Origin: an uncultured Eubacteriales bacterium
GTDB taxonomy: Bacteria; Bacillota; Clostridia; Oscillospirales; Oscillospiraceae
Assembly: GCA_900543625.1 (NCBI GenBank)
Contig: UQSF01000010.1
Span: 24,802-88,801, forward strand
Reading direction: 5' to 3'
Length of the DNA stretch: 64,000 bases
A program made the position numbers and the translations under genes. Positions 15,003-23,402 of the stretch are shown one piece after another. Each line of letters starts with the position of its first letter. Position 1 is the first letter of the stretch. The notes below the pieces were generated by a model. That model did not search any database. It worked only from the letters and a program-made list of their open reading frames with translations, and was not told the origin of the DNA.

Positions 15003-17396
15003 TCAGCGCTCGGAGCTCGTGGCGGCGCTGGTGCTGCCGGTCCACTGCCAGTTGGCGATCTCGGGCAGGTCGACGCCGTGCGCGGCGATGTACTGCCGGT
15101 GCTCGACGAGCTTGTCGCGCATCTGCTGCACGGTGTAGGCGCCGCGGTTGCCGAGCTGGGGCAGGCGCTTGACGACATCGATGACAAGGTGGAAGCGGTC
15201 GAGCTCATTGAGCACGCGCATGTCAAACGGCGTCGTGATCGTGCCCTCCTCGACGTAGCCGCAGACGAACATGTTCTGGTTACGGCGGGTGTAGGTCAGC
15301 TCGTGGATGAGCTTCGGGTAGCCGTGGAAGGCGAAGATGACGGGCTTGTCCTTTGTGAAGATGAGGTCATAGTCCTCGTCCGTGAGACCGTGCGGGTGGT
15401 CGGAATGCGGCTGGAGCTTCATGAGGTCAACTACGTTCACGACACGCACGCGCACCTCCGGCAGCTTCTCGCGCAGGATGGTCACGGCGGCGAGCGTCTC
15501 GAGCGTCGGCGTGTCGCCGCAGCAGGCCATGACGACGTCGGGCTCCGCGCCCTGATCGCTGCTGGCCCACTCCCAGATGCTCACGCCCTGCGTGCAGTGG
15601 CGCACGGCCTGCTCCATGGTCAGCCACTGCGGCCGCGGATGCTTGGAGGCCACGATGACGTTGATATAGTTCCGGCTGCGGATGCAGTGGTCAAAGCAGC
15701 TGAGCAGGCAGTTTGCATCCGGCGGCAGATAGATGCGCACGACATCGGCCTTTTTATTCGACACGTGGTCGAGGAAACCGGGGTCCTGATGCGTGAAGCC
15801 GTTGTGATCCTGCTGCCACACGTTCGAGGCGAGCACGTAGTTGAGCGAGGCGATGTCCTGCCGCCAGGGCAGCTGGTTGCAGACCTTGAGCCACTTGGCG
15901 TGCTGCGCGACCATGGAGTCGACGATGCGGATGAAGGCCTCGTAGCTGTTGAAAAAGCCGTGGCGGCCGGTGAGCAGGTAGCCCTCGAGCCAGCCCTCGC
16001 ACATGTGCTCCGAGAGCATGGAGTCCATGACGCGGCCGTCGGGGTCGAGAAACTCGTCGCTGTCCGTCGCCTCGGCGACCCAGCGGCGGCCCGTGACCTC
16101 GAACACCGGGCTCAGACGGTTGGAGGCCGTCTCGTCAGGGGCGAAGATGCGGAAGTTGCGCGCGTCCATGTTCTCGCGCATGATGTCGCGCACGAACGCG
16201 CCGAGCACGGTCATGTCCTGCGCCTCGACGGCGCCGGGTGCCGGCACGGGCTGCTCATACGTGCGGAAGTCCGGTATGCGCAGCTCGCGCAGCAGCAGAC
16301 CGCCGTTGGCGTGGGGATTCGCGCCCATGCGGCGCTGTCCCTTCGGCGCAAGCGCCTGCAGCTCGGGGATGAGCGTGCCGTTGTCGTCAAAGAGCTCCTC
16401 GGGGTGGTAGCTGCGCAGCCATTCCTCGAGCTGCACGAGGTGCTCGGGCTTGTCCATCGCGATCGGCACCTGGTGCGCGCGGAACGACCCCTCCACCTGC
16501 TTGCCGTCCACTTCCTTGGGGCCGGTCCAGCCCTTCGGCGCGCGGAACACGATCATCGGCCAGTAGGGGCGCGTGGTATCGTGCGCGGTGCGCGCGTGCT
16601 GCTGGATGGCGTGGATCTCCTCGATGGCCCAGTCCATCGTCTCGGCCATTTTGGCGTGCATCTCGGCGGGATCGTCGCCCTCGACAAAGCGCGGCTCCCA
16701 CCCGCAGCCGCGGAAGAACATCTCGAGCTCCTCGTGGCTGATGCGGGAAAAGAGCGTGGGATTGGCGATCTTGAAGCCGTTGAGGTGCAGAATCGGCAGC
16801 ACCGCGCCGTCCGTGATGGGGTTAACGAACTTGTTGCCGTGCCACGCGGTGGCGAGCGGGCCGGTCTCGGCCTCGCCGTCGCCGACGACACAGGCGGCGA
16901 TCAGGCCGGGGTTATCCATCACGGCGCCGAAGGCGTGCGCGAGCGAGTAGCCCAGCTCGCCGCCCTCGTGGATGGAGCCCGGCGTCTCGGGCGCGACATG
17001 GCTCGGGATGCCGCCGGGGAACGAAAACTGCTTGAACAGGCGCTGCATGCCGGCCGCGTCGCGCGTGATGTTCGGGTACACGTCGGTGTACGAGCCGTCG
17101 AGATAGTCCTGCGCGACCATGGCGTTTCCGCCGTGGCCGGGGCCGGAGAGATAGATCATATCGAGGTCATATTCGTTGATGACGCGGTTGAGGTGCGTGT
17201 AGATGAAGTTCTGGCCGGGCACGGTGCCCCAGTGGCCGACGATCTTCTTCTTGATGTCGCGCTCGGTCAGCCGCCGGCGCAGCAGCGGATCATCGAGCAG
17301 GTAGAGCTGGCAGGCGGACAGATAGTTTGCCGCGCGCCACCAGGCATCCATCTTGGCCAGCAGCTCCGGTGTGGGTGCAAACGCTTCGTTTTTCAT
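15003..17396 (-). CDS. xfp: xylulose-5-phosphate/fructose-6-phosphate phosphoketolase
   Basis: 797 residues, full length for the family. Phosphoketolase splits xylulose 5-P or fructose 6-P with phosphate to acetyl-P plus an aldose phosphate, using thiamine diphosphate. Diagnostic segments are GHWGTVPGQNFIYTHLNR near 55, LSGPGHGGNAMVAQ near 85, the TPP-binding GDGEAETGPLATAWHGNK near 172-190, and HVAPETPGSIHEGGELGYSL near 135. GGAGG lies 8 nt before the ATG. It follows the flavoprotein gene at 17446 by about 50 nt, a gap holding a short hairpin, so it may be cotranscribed or have its own promoter. Confidence 0.95.
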   Translation of the reverse strand: MKNEAFAPTPELLAKMDAWWRAANYLSACQLYLLDDPLLRRRLTERDIKKKIVGHWGTVPGQNFIYTHLNRVINEYDLDMIYLSGPGHGGNAMVAQDYLDGSYTDVYPNITRDAAGMQRLFKQFSFPGGIPSHVAPETPGSIHEGGELGYSLAHAFGAVMDNPGLIAACVVGDGEAETGPLATAWHGNKFVNPITDGAVLPILHLNGFKIANPTLFSRISHEELEMFFRGCGWEPRFVEGDDPAEMHAKMAETMDWAIEEIHAIQQHARTAHDTTRPYWPMIVFRAPKGWTGPKEVDGKQVEGSFRAHQVPIAMDKPEHLVQLEEWLRSYHPEELFDDNGTLIPELQALAPKGQRRMGANPHANGGLLLRELRIPDFRTYEQPVPAPGAVEAQDMTVLGAFVRDIMRENMDARNFRIFAPDETASNRLSPVFEVTGRRWVAEATDSDEFLDPDGRVMDSMLSEHMCEGWLEGYLLTGRHGFFNSYEAFIRIVDSMVAQHAKWLKVCNQLPWRQDIASLNYVLASNVWQQDHNGFTHQDPGFLDHVSNKKADVVRIYLPPDANCLLSCFDHCIRSRNYINVIVASKHPRPQWLTMEQAVRHCTQGVSIWEWASSDQGAEPDVVMACCGDTPTLETLAAVTILREKLPEVRVRVVNVVDLMKLQPHSDHPHGLTDEDYDLIFTKDKPVIFAFHGYPKLIHELTYTRRNQNMFVCGYVEEGTITTPFDMRVLNELDRFHLVIDVVKRLPQLGNRGAYTVQQMRDKLVEHRQYIAAHGVDLPEIANWQWTGSTSAATSSER

Positions 17397-17445
17397 CGTG
17401 AAAACCTCCTTATATGATATGGTAGAATGTGCCGTTCGGCACGGA

Positions 17446-19038
17446 TCATGCTTCGTTTTGCAGCGCTTTGATCACGCACTCGGCGCAGCGCAGCCCGTCC
17501 ACGGCGGCGCTGGTGATGCCGCCGGCATAGCCCGCGCCCTCGCCGCAGGGGTAGAGCCCCTGCACGCCGGTGCTGCACCGGTCTGGCCCGCGCACGATGC
17601 GCACGGGGCTGCTCGAGCGGGTCTCGGGCGCGGTGAGCACGGCGTCCGGGTCGTCAAAGCCGCGCAGCTTCTGACCGAAGACCGGCAGCGCCTGCGCAAG
17701 CGTCGCCGTGATGCGCTGCGGCAGCACGTCGTGCAGGTCGCACCACGTCACGCCGGGGCGGTACGTCGGCTGCACGCGGCCTGAGGCGGTGCTTGCGCGC
17801 CCGGCGAGAAAATCGCCTACGCGCTGCGCCGGAGCGTGATAATTGCCACCGCCGCACACATAGGCGCGCTGCTCGATGCTGCGCTGCCAGTACATACCGC
17901 CGAGGGTGCCCTTGTCCGGAAAATCCTCCGGATGCAGCGTCACGAGCACGGCGGCGTTGGCGTTTTCCCCGTCGCGGCGGGAGTTGCTCATGCCGTTGGT
18001 GCACACACCGCCCTGCTCCGACGCGGCGGCGAACACCTCGCCGCCCGGACACATACAAAATGTGTACGCGCTCGATCCGTCCGGCAGGTGGCAGGAGAGA
18101 CTGTAGTCCGCCGCAGGCAGACGCTCCGCCGCCGCGCCGTACTGCGCGGTGTTGATGTCTGACTGCCGGTGCTCGATGCGCACACCCATGGAAAACGGCT
18201 TCGGCTCCATCGGAACGCCCTGCGCGTGCAGCATTTCGAATGTGTCGCGCGCGCTGTGGCCGATCGCGAGGATGACCTGCTGTGCCGGGAGCGTGTAGTC
18301 CCCGCCGGGGCTGCGCACGGTCAGCGCTGCGATGCGTCCATCCTCCGTGGACAGCCCCGTCACGCGGTGACCGAAGCGCACCTCGCCGCCGCGCACGATG
18401 ACCTCGCGCCGGAGGCTTTGCACGACCTCGACGAGCACGTCCGTGCCGATGTGGGGCTTGGCGTCATAGGTGATGTGCTCCGGCGCGCCGTGCGCCGCAA
18501 ACTCCGCGAGCACGAAGCCGATGCGCGCGTCGTGCGTGCCGGTGTTGAGCTTGCCGTCGGAGAATGTGCCCGCGCCGCCCTCGCCGAACTGCACGTTGCA
18601 CTCGGGGTCGAACGCGCCGCCCGCGCGAAACGCGGCGATCTGCGCGCTGCGCGTCCTGGCGTCCGGCCCGCGCTCGAGTACGATGGGTCTTGCGCCCGCG
18701 CGCGCAAGCAGGAGCGCGGCAAACATCCCCGCCGGGCCGAAGCCCACGATCACGGGGCGCGTTTCCGGCGGCGCGACGTGCGGGATGGGATAGGTCTTTT
18801 CGTGGGCGATCGCGGCGCTGCGGCAGCGGCGGACGAGACGCTGCTCGTCCCCGCGCACGGTCACGCCGACGGTATAGACATAGTGAATGTCATCCTTCCG
18901 GCGCGCATCGAGCGACTTTTTGCGGATGCGCAGCCCGGTGATGTCGCCGGCCGGGATCTTCAGCGCCTTGGCTGCCAGTGCCTTGAGCGCCGCCTCGTCC
19001 GCGCCGGGGGCAAGCTTCAGGTTTGGAATTACAATCAT
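17446..19038 (-). CDS. FAD-dependent oxidoreductase (COG2509-like)
   Basis: 530 residues. An N-terminal domain of about 85 residues (with LRIRKKSLDARRKDDIHYVY) precedes an FAD Rossmann motif VIVGFGPAGMFAALLLARAG near 95, a conserved FGEGGAGTFSDGKLNTG near 150, and a C-terminal CGEGAGYAGGITSAA. This order is typical of the COG2509 dehydrogenase family, whose substrate is not established. ATG at 19038 has GGGAGGG 7 nt upstream and overlaps the previous gene's stop (ATGA), so the two flavoprotein genes are coupled. Confidence 0.85.
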   Translation of the reverse strand: MIVIPNLKLAPGADEAALKALAAKALKIPAGDITGLRIRKKSLDARRKDDIHYVYTVGVTVRGDEQRLVRRCRSAAIAHEKTYPIPHVAPPETRPVIVGFGPAGMFAALLLARAGARPIVLERGPDARTRSAQIAAFRAGGAFDPECNVQFGEGGAGTFSDGKLNTGTHDARIGFVLAEFAAHGAPEHITYDAKPHIGTDVLVEVVQSLRREVIVRGGEVRFGHRVTGLSTEDGRIAALTVRSPGGDYTLPAQQVILAIGHSARDTFEMLHAQGVPMEPKPFSMGVRIEHRQSDINTAQYGAAAERLPAADYSLSCHLPDGSSAYTFCMCPGGEVFAAASEQGGVCTNGMSNSRRDGENANAAVLVTLHPEDFPDKGTLGGMYWQRSIEQRAYVCGGGNYHAPAQRVGDFLAGRASTASGRVQPTYRPGVTWCDLHDVLPQRITATLAQALPVFGQKLRGFDDPDAVLTAPETRSSSPVRIVRGPDRCSTGVQGLYPCGEGAGYAGGITSAAVDGLRCAECVIKALQNEA

Positions 19039-20243
19039 CGGCACGCCCTCCCGGCCGCGCGGCCGCTGGCCCACGCCCACTGCAGGTTGTAGCCGCCGCA
19101 GTCGCCGTCAATATCCAGCACCTCGCCGCAGGCGTACAGCCCCGGCACGAGGCGGCTCTCCATCGTCACGGGGTCGAATTCGTCCGTGCATATGCCGCCG
19201 GCCGTGACCTGCGCGCTCTCGAAGCCCTCCGTGCCGCGCACCGGCAGCGCGAAGCCCTTTGCCGCGCGCACGAGCGCCTTGAGTTCGCTGTCCGTCACGT
19301 CGCCGAGCGGCCGGGCACAGGGAATATCGGCGTAGCGCAGCAGCATCTTGCCCACGCGGTTGTGCACCGTGCCGGTCAGTACCTCTTCGCACGGAAGCGC
19401 GGGCGCGAGCTTGCGCCGCGTCTGCAAAAACGCCAGAAATTCCGGCGCGCCGTGTTCGCGCAGCAGGTCGAGCGTCACGGTCTGCCCTTCGCCGCTGCAG
19501 CTGGCTGCGCGCGAGATCTCGAATATGGCGGGACCGGACACGCCCTTTTCCGTAAACTGCACCTCGCCCGCGCTGCGCGCGAGCACCTTGCGGCCCTGCG
19601 TGAGCGTCACGCGCGCATCGGCACGCACGCCCTTGAGTGCGCGCGGATAGGTCGGCTCGGTCGTCAGCTGCACGAGCGCGGGGTGCAGCGCCGTGCGCCG
19701 GTGGCCGAGACTTTGCAGCAGGGTGTAGCCGTCGCGCACGCCGCCGGCCTTCGCCCCGGCGATGCCGCCGCACGCGATGATGACGCGCTCGGCGGGAAAC
19801 TGCCCGCCCTCCGTCTCGACGACGAAGCCGCGCCCCTGGCGGCGCACGGCCGTCACGGCGTCGCCCGTGTGCAGGGTGATGTTCGGCTGCGCGAGCGCAA
19901 AGCGCAGCACGTCCACGACGCTGTTGGCCGCGTTCGAGAGCGGATACACGCGCCCGCCCGGCTCGGTCACGGTCAGAAGACCGTGCGCGGCGAACCAGTC
20001 GAGCGCCGCTGCGGGCGGAAAGGCCGCGAGTGTGCGCGCGGCAAACTCCGGCTGCGTGCCGTGGTAGTTTTCGGGCGCGGCACCGGTGTTCGTCAGGTTG
20101 CAGCGGCCGTTTCCGGTCACGGCAAGCTTGCGCCCAACGCGCGCCTGGCGCTCGAAGAGCAGGATTTTATTTTCCGGGGTTTCGGCGGCGGTCAGCGCGG
20201 CCATCATGCCGGACGCGCCCGCGCCGATGACTGCGATCGTCAT
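19035..20243 (-). CDS. HI0933/YhiN-type flavoprotein (BaiN-like)
   Basis: 402 residues. The N-terminal FAD motif IAVIGAGASGMMAALTAAE, the GRKLAVTGNGRCNLTN segment near 45-60, and the C-terminal ACGEVLDIDGDCGGYNLQWA are diagnostic for the HI0933 family of NAD(P)/FAD enzymes. Relatives called BaiN reduce bile-acid intermediates in gut clostridia, but most members are uncharacterised, so that role is not claimed. ATG at 20243 has CGGAGC 7 nt upstream. First gene of a two-gene flavoprotein unit that may extend into xfp. Confidence 0.88.
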   Translation of the reverse strand: MTIAVIGAGASGMMAALTAAETPENKILLFERQARVGRKLAVTGNGRCNLTNTGAAPENYHGTQPEFAARTLAAFPPAAALDWFAAHGLLTVTEPGGRVYPLSNAANSVVDVLRFALAQPNITLHTGDAVTAVRRQGRGFVVETEGGQFPAERVIIACGGIAGAKAGGVRDGYTLLQSLGHRRTALHPALVQLTTEPTYPRALKGVRADARVTLTQGRKVLARSAGEVQFTEKGVSGPAIFEISRAASCSGEGQTVTLDLLREHGAPEFLAFLQTRRKLAPALPCEEVLTGTVHNRVGKMLLRYADIPCARPLGDVTDSELKALVRAAKGFALPVRGTEGFESAQVTAGGICTDEFDPVTMESRLVPGLYACGEVLDIDGDCGGYNLQWAWASGRAAGRACR

Positions 20244-20353
20244 GGCGATGCTCCGTTTCTGTCGTAATTTTCTTCCCTTATTAAACCACACTTTGCCCGC
20301 AAACACAAGAAAACCGCGCAGCGCGCACAGAGCGCTTGCACCCCCGCAAACGA

Positions 20354-20388
20354 AAAACGGAGGCAGCCGGCAAGACTGTCTCCGTTTT
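20354..20388 (-). terminator. terminator of the MarR gene
   Basis: AAAACGGAGGCAG pairs with CTGTCTCCGTTTT, 12 nt past the stop on the minus strand, with A/T-rich arms supplying the U run. Confidence 0.7.
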
Positions 20389-20399
20389 CATGGCGGTGT

Positions 20400-20846
20400 T
20401 TACTTGGACTGCACGTCGCACTCGGGCATCAGCTCGTCCGACATGACGGCCAGCACGTGTGCAAAGGTCGCCAGCTCCTCGGGCGTGAACCGCTCGCGGA
20501 TGCGTCCGAGCACGGTGTCGATATAGCTCTGCATGAGGCCGTTATAGCTGTAGAACTTGTCCGAGAGCTTGAGATGATACTCGCGCCGGTCGGTGTCGGA
20601 ATTCTCCTTGACGATATAGCCCTTGCGGATCAGGTTGTTGACCTTGTAGGTCGCGTTGGACTGCGAGATGCCGAGAAAGTCCGCAAACCGGCCGATCGTC
20701 GGCGCGTTGAGCTGATGAATGACCTCAACGGAAAACGCCTCCATTGCGCTCAGCGAGCCCTCACGTTCCCGCACCTGTGAAAACAGGCGGCGGAAAAACT
20801 GCAGCTTAAATTTCTCATATACACGCTGAAAATCCTGCTCCATCAT
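20400..20846 (-). CDS. MarR-family regulator
   Basis: 148 residues. The winged-helix core (about 50-110) reads TIGRFADFLGISQSNATYKVNNLIRKG, in two parts, with the wing at NSDTDRREYHLKLSDKF. The N-terminus opens MMEQDFQRVYEKFK. GGGGAG precedes the first of two adjacent ATGs (20846, 20843) by about 6 nt; the open frame extends upstream without a start signal. MarR proteins repress nearby genes or themselves; the targets here could be the flanking flavoproteins or the HdeD/LUD pair, but no operator is obvious. Confidence 0.85.
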   Translation of the reverse strand: MMEQDFQRVYEKFKLQFFRRLFSQVREREGSLSAMEAFSVEVIHQLNAPTIGRFADFLGISQSNATYKVNNLIRKGYIVKENSDTDRREYHLKLSDKFYSYNGLMQSYIDTVLGRIRERFTPEELATFAHVLAVMSDELMPECDVQSK

Positions 20847-20923
20847 CGGCCGCTCCCCCCTTGCTCCTTTTGTTGCAGCATATTTTCTATTCTTTTTTAC
20901 ACCAAAGCGGCAAAAAAGTAAAG

Positions 20924-20954
20924 AGCCGGACGCGTAGAAATTCCCGCGTCCGGC
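20924..20954 (-). terminator. terminator of the LUD-HdeD unit
   Basis: GCCGGACGCG pairs with CGCGTCCGGC; on the minus strand T-rich sequence follows (TCTTTACTTTTTT). Confidence 0.75.
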
Positions 20955-20979
20955 AGAAAATAAAGCAGGATTTAACGTC

Positions 20980-21621
20980 TTACAGCGCTTTCGGCCCGTC
21001 GTCGGGCTTGTCCTCGCCGACGACCTCACCGGTCGTCTCGACGGCGGTGGCATCGTCGACAAGGTCGCGCACGGCGGCCTTGACGTCCTTGACAAAGACG
21101 GCGGCGTACACGACGGTGCAGAGGTTCTGCACACCGTCAACGATGAGCGACACGCCCATCATGATCGTGAGCACCTGCTTGCCGTTGAAGGGATTGAAGA
21201 CCAGCAGCACGCCCAGCACGAGACACACGACCGTGCACACGAGCGTGACCCACCACGAGTGTGCGCCCATGCGCCGCGAGTCGACGGCGACCTGCAGCTT
21301 GAAGACGCTATCGACGAGCACGAGCAGACCGATCATGACCGAGAGCACGTCCGTCAGCGCCGGTGCACGCCAGAGCATGAGCGCACCGAGGATGATGCAA
21401 AACAGCCCCACGGCAAAGTCAAAGCGGATGGCTACGCCCTCGACCTCGCGGATGAAGTAGAGCACGATCTTCATCACACCGAACACGGCCATGGCAGCGC
21501 CGAGGATGCGGCAGATCATGATCAGCGACGTCTCGGGATTGGCGACCAGGAAGATGCCGAGGAGCAAAAACATCGCGCTGAGCACGACATAGCTCCACTT
21601 GATGCGCTTAAAGATCTTCAC
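20980..21621 (-). CDS. HdeD-like DUF308 membrane protein
   Basis: 213 residues with six hydrophobic helices in two related halves (for example LSAMFLLLGIFLVANPETS and VCLVLGVLLVFNPFNG), the internal repeat seen in the HdeD/DUF308 family. A charged tail of about 35 residues ends the protein. It begins with GTG at 21621, preceded by GGAGG at 7 nt that overlaps the end of the LUD gene, so the two form an operon. E. coli HdeD is linked to acid resistance; that role is not assumed here. Confidence 0.82.
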   Translation of the reverse strand: MKIFKRIKWSYVVLSAMFLLLGIFLVANPETSLIMICRILGAAMAVFGVMKIVLYFIREVEGVAIRFDFAVGLFCIILGALMLWRAPALTDVLSVMIGLLVLVDSVFKLQVAVDSRRMGAHSWWVTLVCTVVCLVLGVLLVFNPFNGKQVLTIMMGVSLIVDGVQNLCTVVYAAVFVKDVKAAVRDLVDDATAVETTGEVVGEDKPDDGPKAL

Positions 21622-21633
21622 GTGAATGCCTCC

Positions 21634-22230
21634 TTACAGGCCGAGCGGCTCGTCGATGAGCACGACCTCGACTTTGGCCATGTCCATCATCTGTCCCCAG
21701 AGCACGAGCAGCGCGTTGCAGCCGCGGCTCTTGCTGCGGCAGTCGACACAGCGCTCAAGCTCGTGGCACGGTTGGTCGCCGTCAAAGCGCTGCATGTTCT
21801 GCACGGCGGCGGTGTTGCGCGCGCGCGACAGGGCACTGTCAAAGTCAGGGCAGATCTTGTTCGTGCCCGCGACGATGTACACCGTCTTGCCGATGCCGTA
21901 GACCATGGCGGCGAGGCGGTTGCCGCGGCCGTCGATGTTGAGGATCTGGCCGTCGGCGGTGATGGCGTTGGCGCTGCTGAGATACACGGGCGCGGTCAGT
22001 GCGTTGTCGAGCGTGGCAAAGCCCGGTGTGCGCCAGTGCCACCAGACGGTGTTGTGCTCCGCCAGACGGTCATACAGACCGAGCTGGTCGATGGTCTTGC
22101 TGCCGCCGATGCCGACGGTCGTGCCGTCGATCGCGCCGTCAAGATAGTCCGTCGCCTCGGCAGCCGTGGCAAAATGCTGCACGGCAAAGCCGCGGCCGGT
22201 CAGGGCGCGGATGGTCGTTTCAATGTCCAT
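21634..22230 (-). CDS. LUD-domain protein (LutC/DUF162-like)
   Basis: 198 residues. The motif TTVGIGGSKTIDQLGLYDRL near 38-58, the SANAITADGQILNIDGRGNR block and KTVYIVAGTNKI are characteristic of the LUD domain found in lactate-utilisation proteins LutB/LutC and in many stand-alone anaerobe proteins. Several cysteines near the C-terminus (CHELERCVDCRSKSRGC) could bind a metal or cluster. ATG at 22230 has GGAGG 8 nt upstream and is preferred to ATG 22245. Divergent from the PAP2 gene. No lutA/lutB neighbours, so lactate use is not claimed. Confidence 0.82.
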   Translation of the reverse strand: MDIETTIRALTGRGFAVQHFATAAEATDYLDGAIDGTTVGIGGSKTIDQLGLYDRLAEHNTVWWHWRTPGFATLDNALTAPVYLSSANAITADGQILNIDGRGNRLAAMVYGIGKTVYIVAGTNKICPDFDSALSRARNTAAVQNMQRFDGDQPCHELERCVDCRSKSRGCNALLVLWGQMMDMAKVEVVLIDEPLGL

Positions 22231-22317
22231 GGGACATGCCTCCATAAAATAGAATAGGGTCTGGATTTATCCTACCATTCCGCGCCGCTGCTGTCAATTT
22301 CCTTTGCGGCTTTGCGG

Positions 22318-22346
22318 TTGAATCCGTGCGCGCAGTTTGCTATAAT
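22318..22346 (+). promoter_or_regulatory. promoter of the PAP2 gene
   Basis: TTGAAT (22318-22323), 17-bp spacer, TATAAT (22341-22346). Confidence 0.75.
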
Positions 22347-22379
22347 GGCGGCAGAAATCTTCAGAGGGGAGACCGCTCT

Positions 22380-23321
22380 ATGCAGCTTCTTTATGCGCTG
22401 GCAGAGCTGCGCACGCCGTTTCTGGACGCGCTGCTCGGCGCACTCACCAACTGCGGCGGCGAGCTCGTGTTCATGGCCGCTGCCATCATCGTGTTCTGGT
22501 GCGTGAGCAAGTCCTGCGGGTACTATATGCTCACGGTCGGCTTCGTCGGCACGATCGTCAACCAGTTCCTCAAGCTTGTCTTTCGCATCCCGCGCCCGTG
22601 GGTGAAAGACCCGGATTTTCAGATCGTCGAGAGCGCCCGCGCCGAGGCCACCGGCTACTCGTTCCCGAGCGGACACACGCAAAACGTCTTTGCGTCCTTC
22701 GGCTGCCTCGGCCGCTGGACGAAGCGGACGTGGCTGCGTGTGGTCTGCGCGCTGCTGATCGTGGTCACGGCGTTTTCGCGCATGTACCTCGGCGTGCACA
22801 CGCCGCTGGACGTCGGCGTGTCGTTCGGCATCGGACTTGTGCTGGTGTTCGCGCTCTATCCGCTCTTTCGGGACATTGACAGCCATCCGAACCGGCTCTA
22901 CCTGCTCTTCAGCGCCATGGCGGTGCTTGGCGCTGCCTACCTGCTCTTTGCCGAGCTCTGGCCGTTTCCCGCGGATGTGGACGCGGCGAACCTCGCCTCC
23001 GGACGCAAGAACGCGTACACGCTGCTCGGCGCGGTGCTGGGCATGACGTTTGCCTACTGGCTCGACCGGAGGTATGTGCACTTTGACGTGCGTGCCGTCT
23101 GGTGGGCGCAGGTGCTCAAGACCGTGCTCGGTCTTGCCATTACGATCGGGCTGCGCGCTGCGCTCAAAGCGCCGCTGCTCGCGCTGTGCGGCGGGCACAA
23201 TGTTGCCAATCTCATCCGCTACGCGCTCATGGTGATCTTTGCCGCCGGTATCTGGCCGATGACCTTCGGCTGGTTCGGTCGTCTCGGGCGGAAGAAACCT
23301 GCGTCCGGCGCGTCAGATTGA
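22380..23321 (+). CDS. PAP2-superfamily membrane phosphatase
   Basis: 313 residues, about eight membrane helices. The three phosphatase motifs are present: KLVFRIPRP (motif 1) near 66, YSFPSGHTQN (motif 2, catalytic His) near 98, and SRMYLGVHTPLDV (motif 3) near 133. PAP2 enzymes remove phosphate from lipids such as phosphatidate or undecaprenyl diphosphate at the membrane surface. The C-terminal half past residue 170 adds further helices beyond the core. ATG at 22380 has GGGGAG 9 nt upstream. Confidence 0.9.
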   Translation: MQLLYALAELRTPFLDALLGALTNCGGELVFMAAAIIVFWCVSKSCGYYMLTVGFVGTIVNQFLKLVFRIPRPWVKDPDFQIVESARAEATGYSFPSGHTQNVFASFGCLGRWTKRTWLRVVCALLIVVTAFSRMYLGVHTPLDVGVSFGIGLVLVFALYPLFRDIDSHPNRLYLLFSAMAVLGAAYLLFAELWPFPADVDAANLASGRKNAYTLLGAVLGMTFAYWLDRRYVHFDVRAVWWAQVLKTVLGLAITIGLRAALKAPLLALCGGHNVANLIRYALMVIFAAGIWPMTFGWFGRLGRKKPASGASD

Positions 23322-23322
23322 A

Positions 23323-23351
23323 TTGACTTGCAGACACAAGTGTGTTACTAT
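23323..23351 (+). promoter_or_regulatory. promoter of the pseudokinase-lectin gene
   Basis: TTGACT (23323-23328), 17-bp spacer, TACTAT (23346-23351). A TTATGTAAAC sequence, like the array at 52 kb, lies at 23360-23369 just past the likely start point. Confidence 0.7.
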
Positions 23352-23402
23352 TTATTACGTTATGTAAACACGCAAACACGGACATAAAGAGGTGCGTATC
23401 AC

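Noticed and set aside
15078..17417. Long open frame (779 codons) on the plus strand opposite xfp
   Set aside because: It is antisense to a full-length phosphoketolase with every family motif. High GC content and codon bias create long antisense frames; its residues are low-complexity and match no family.
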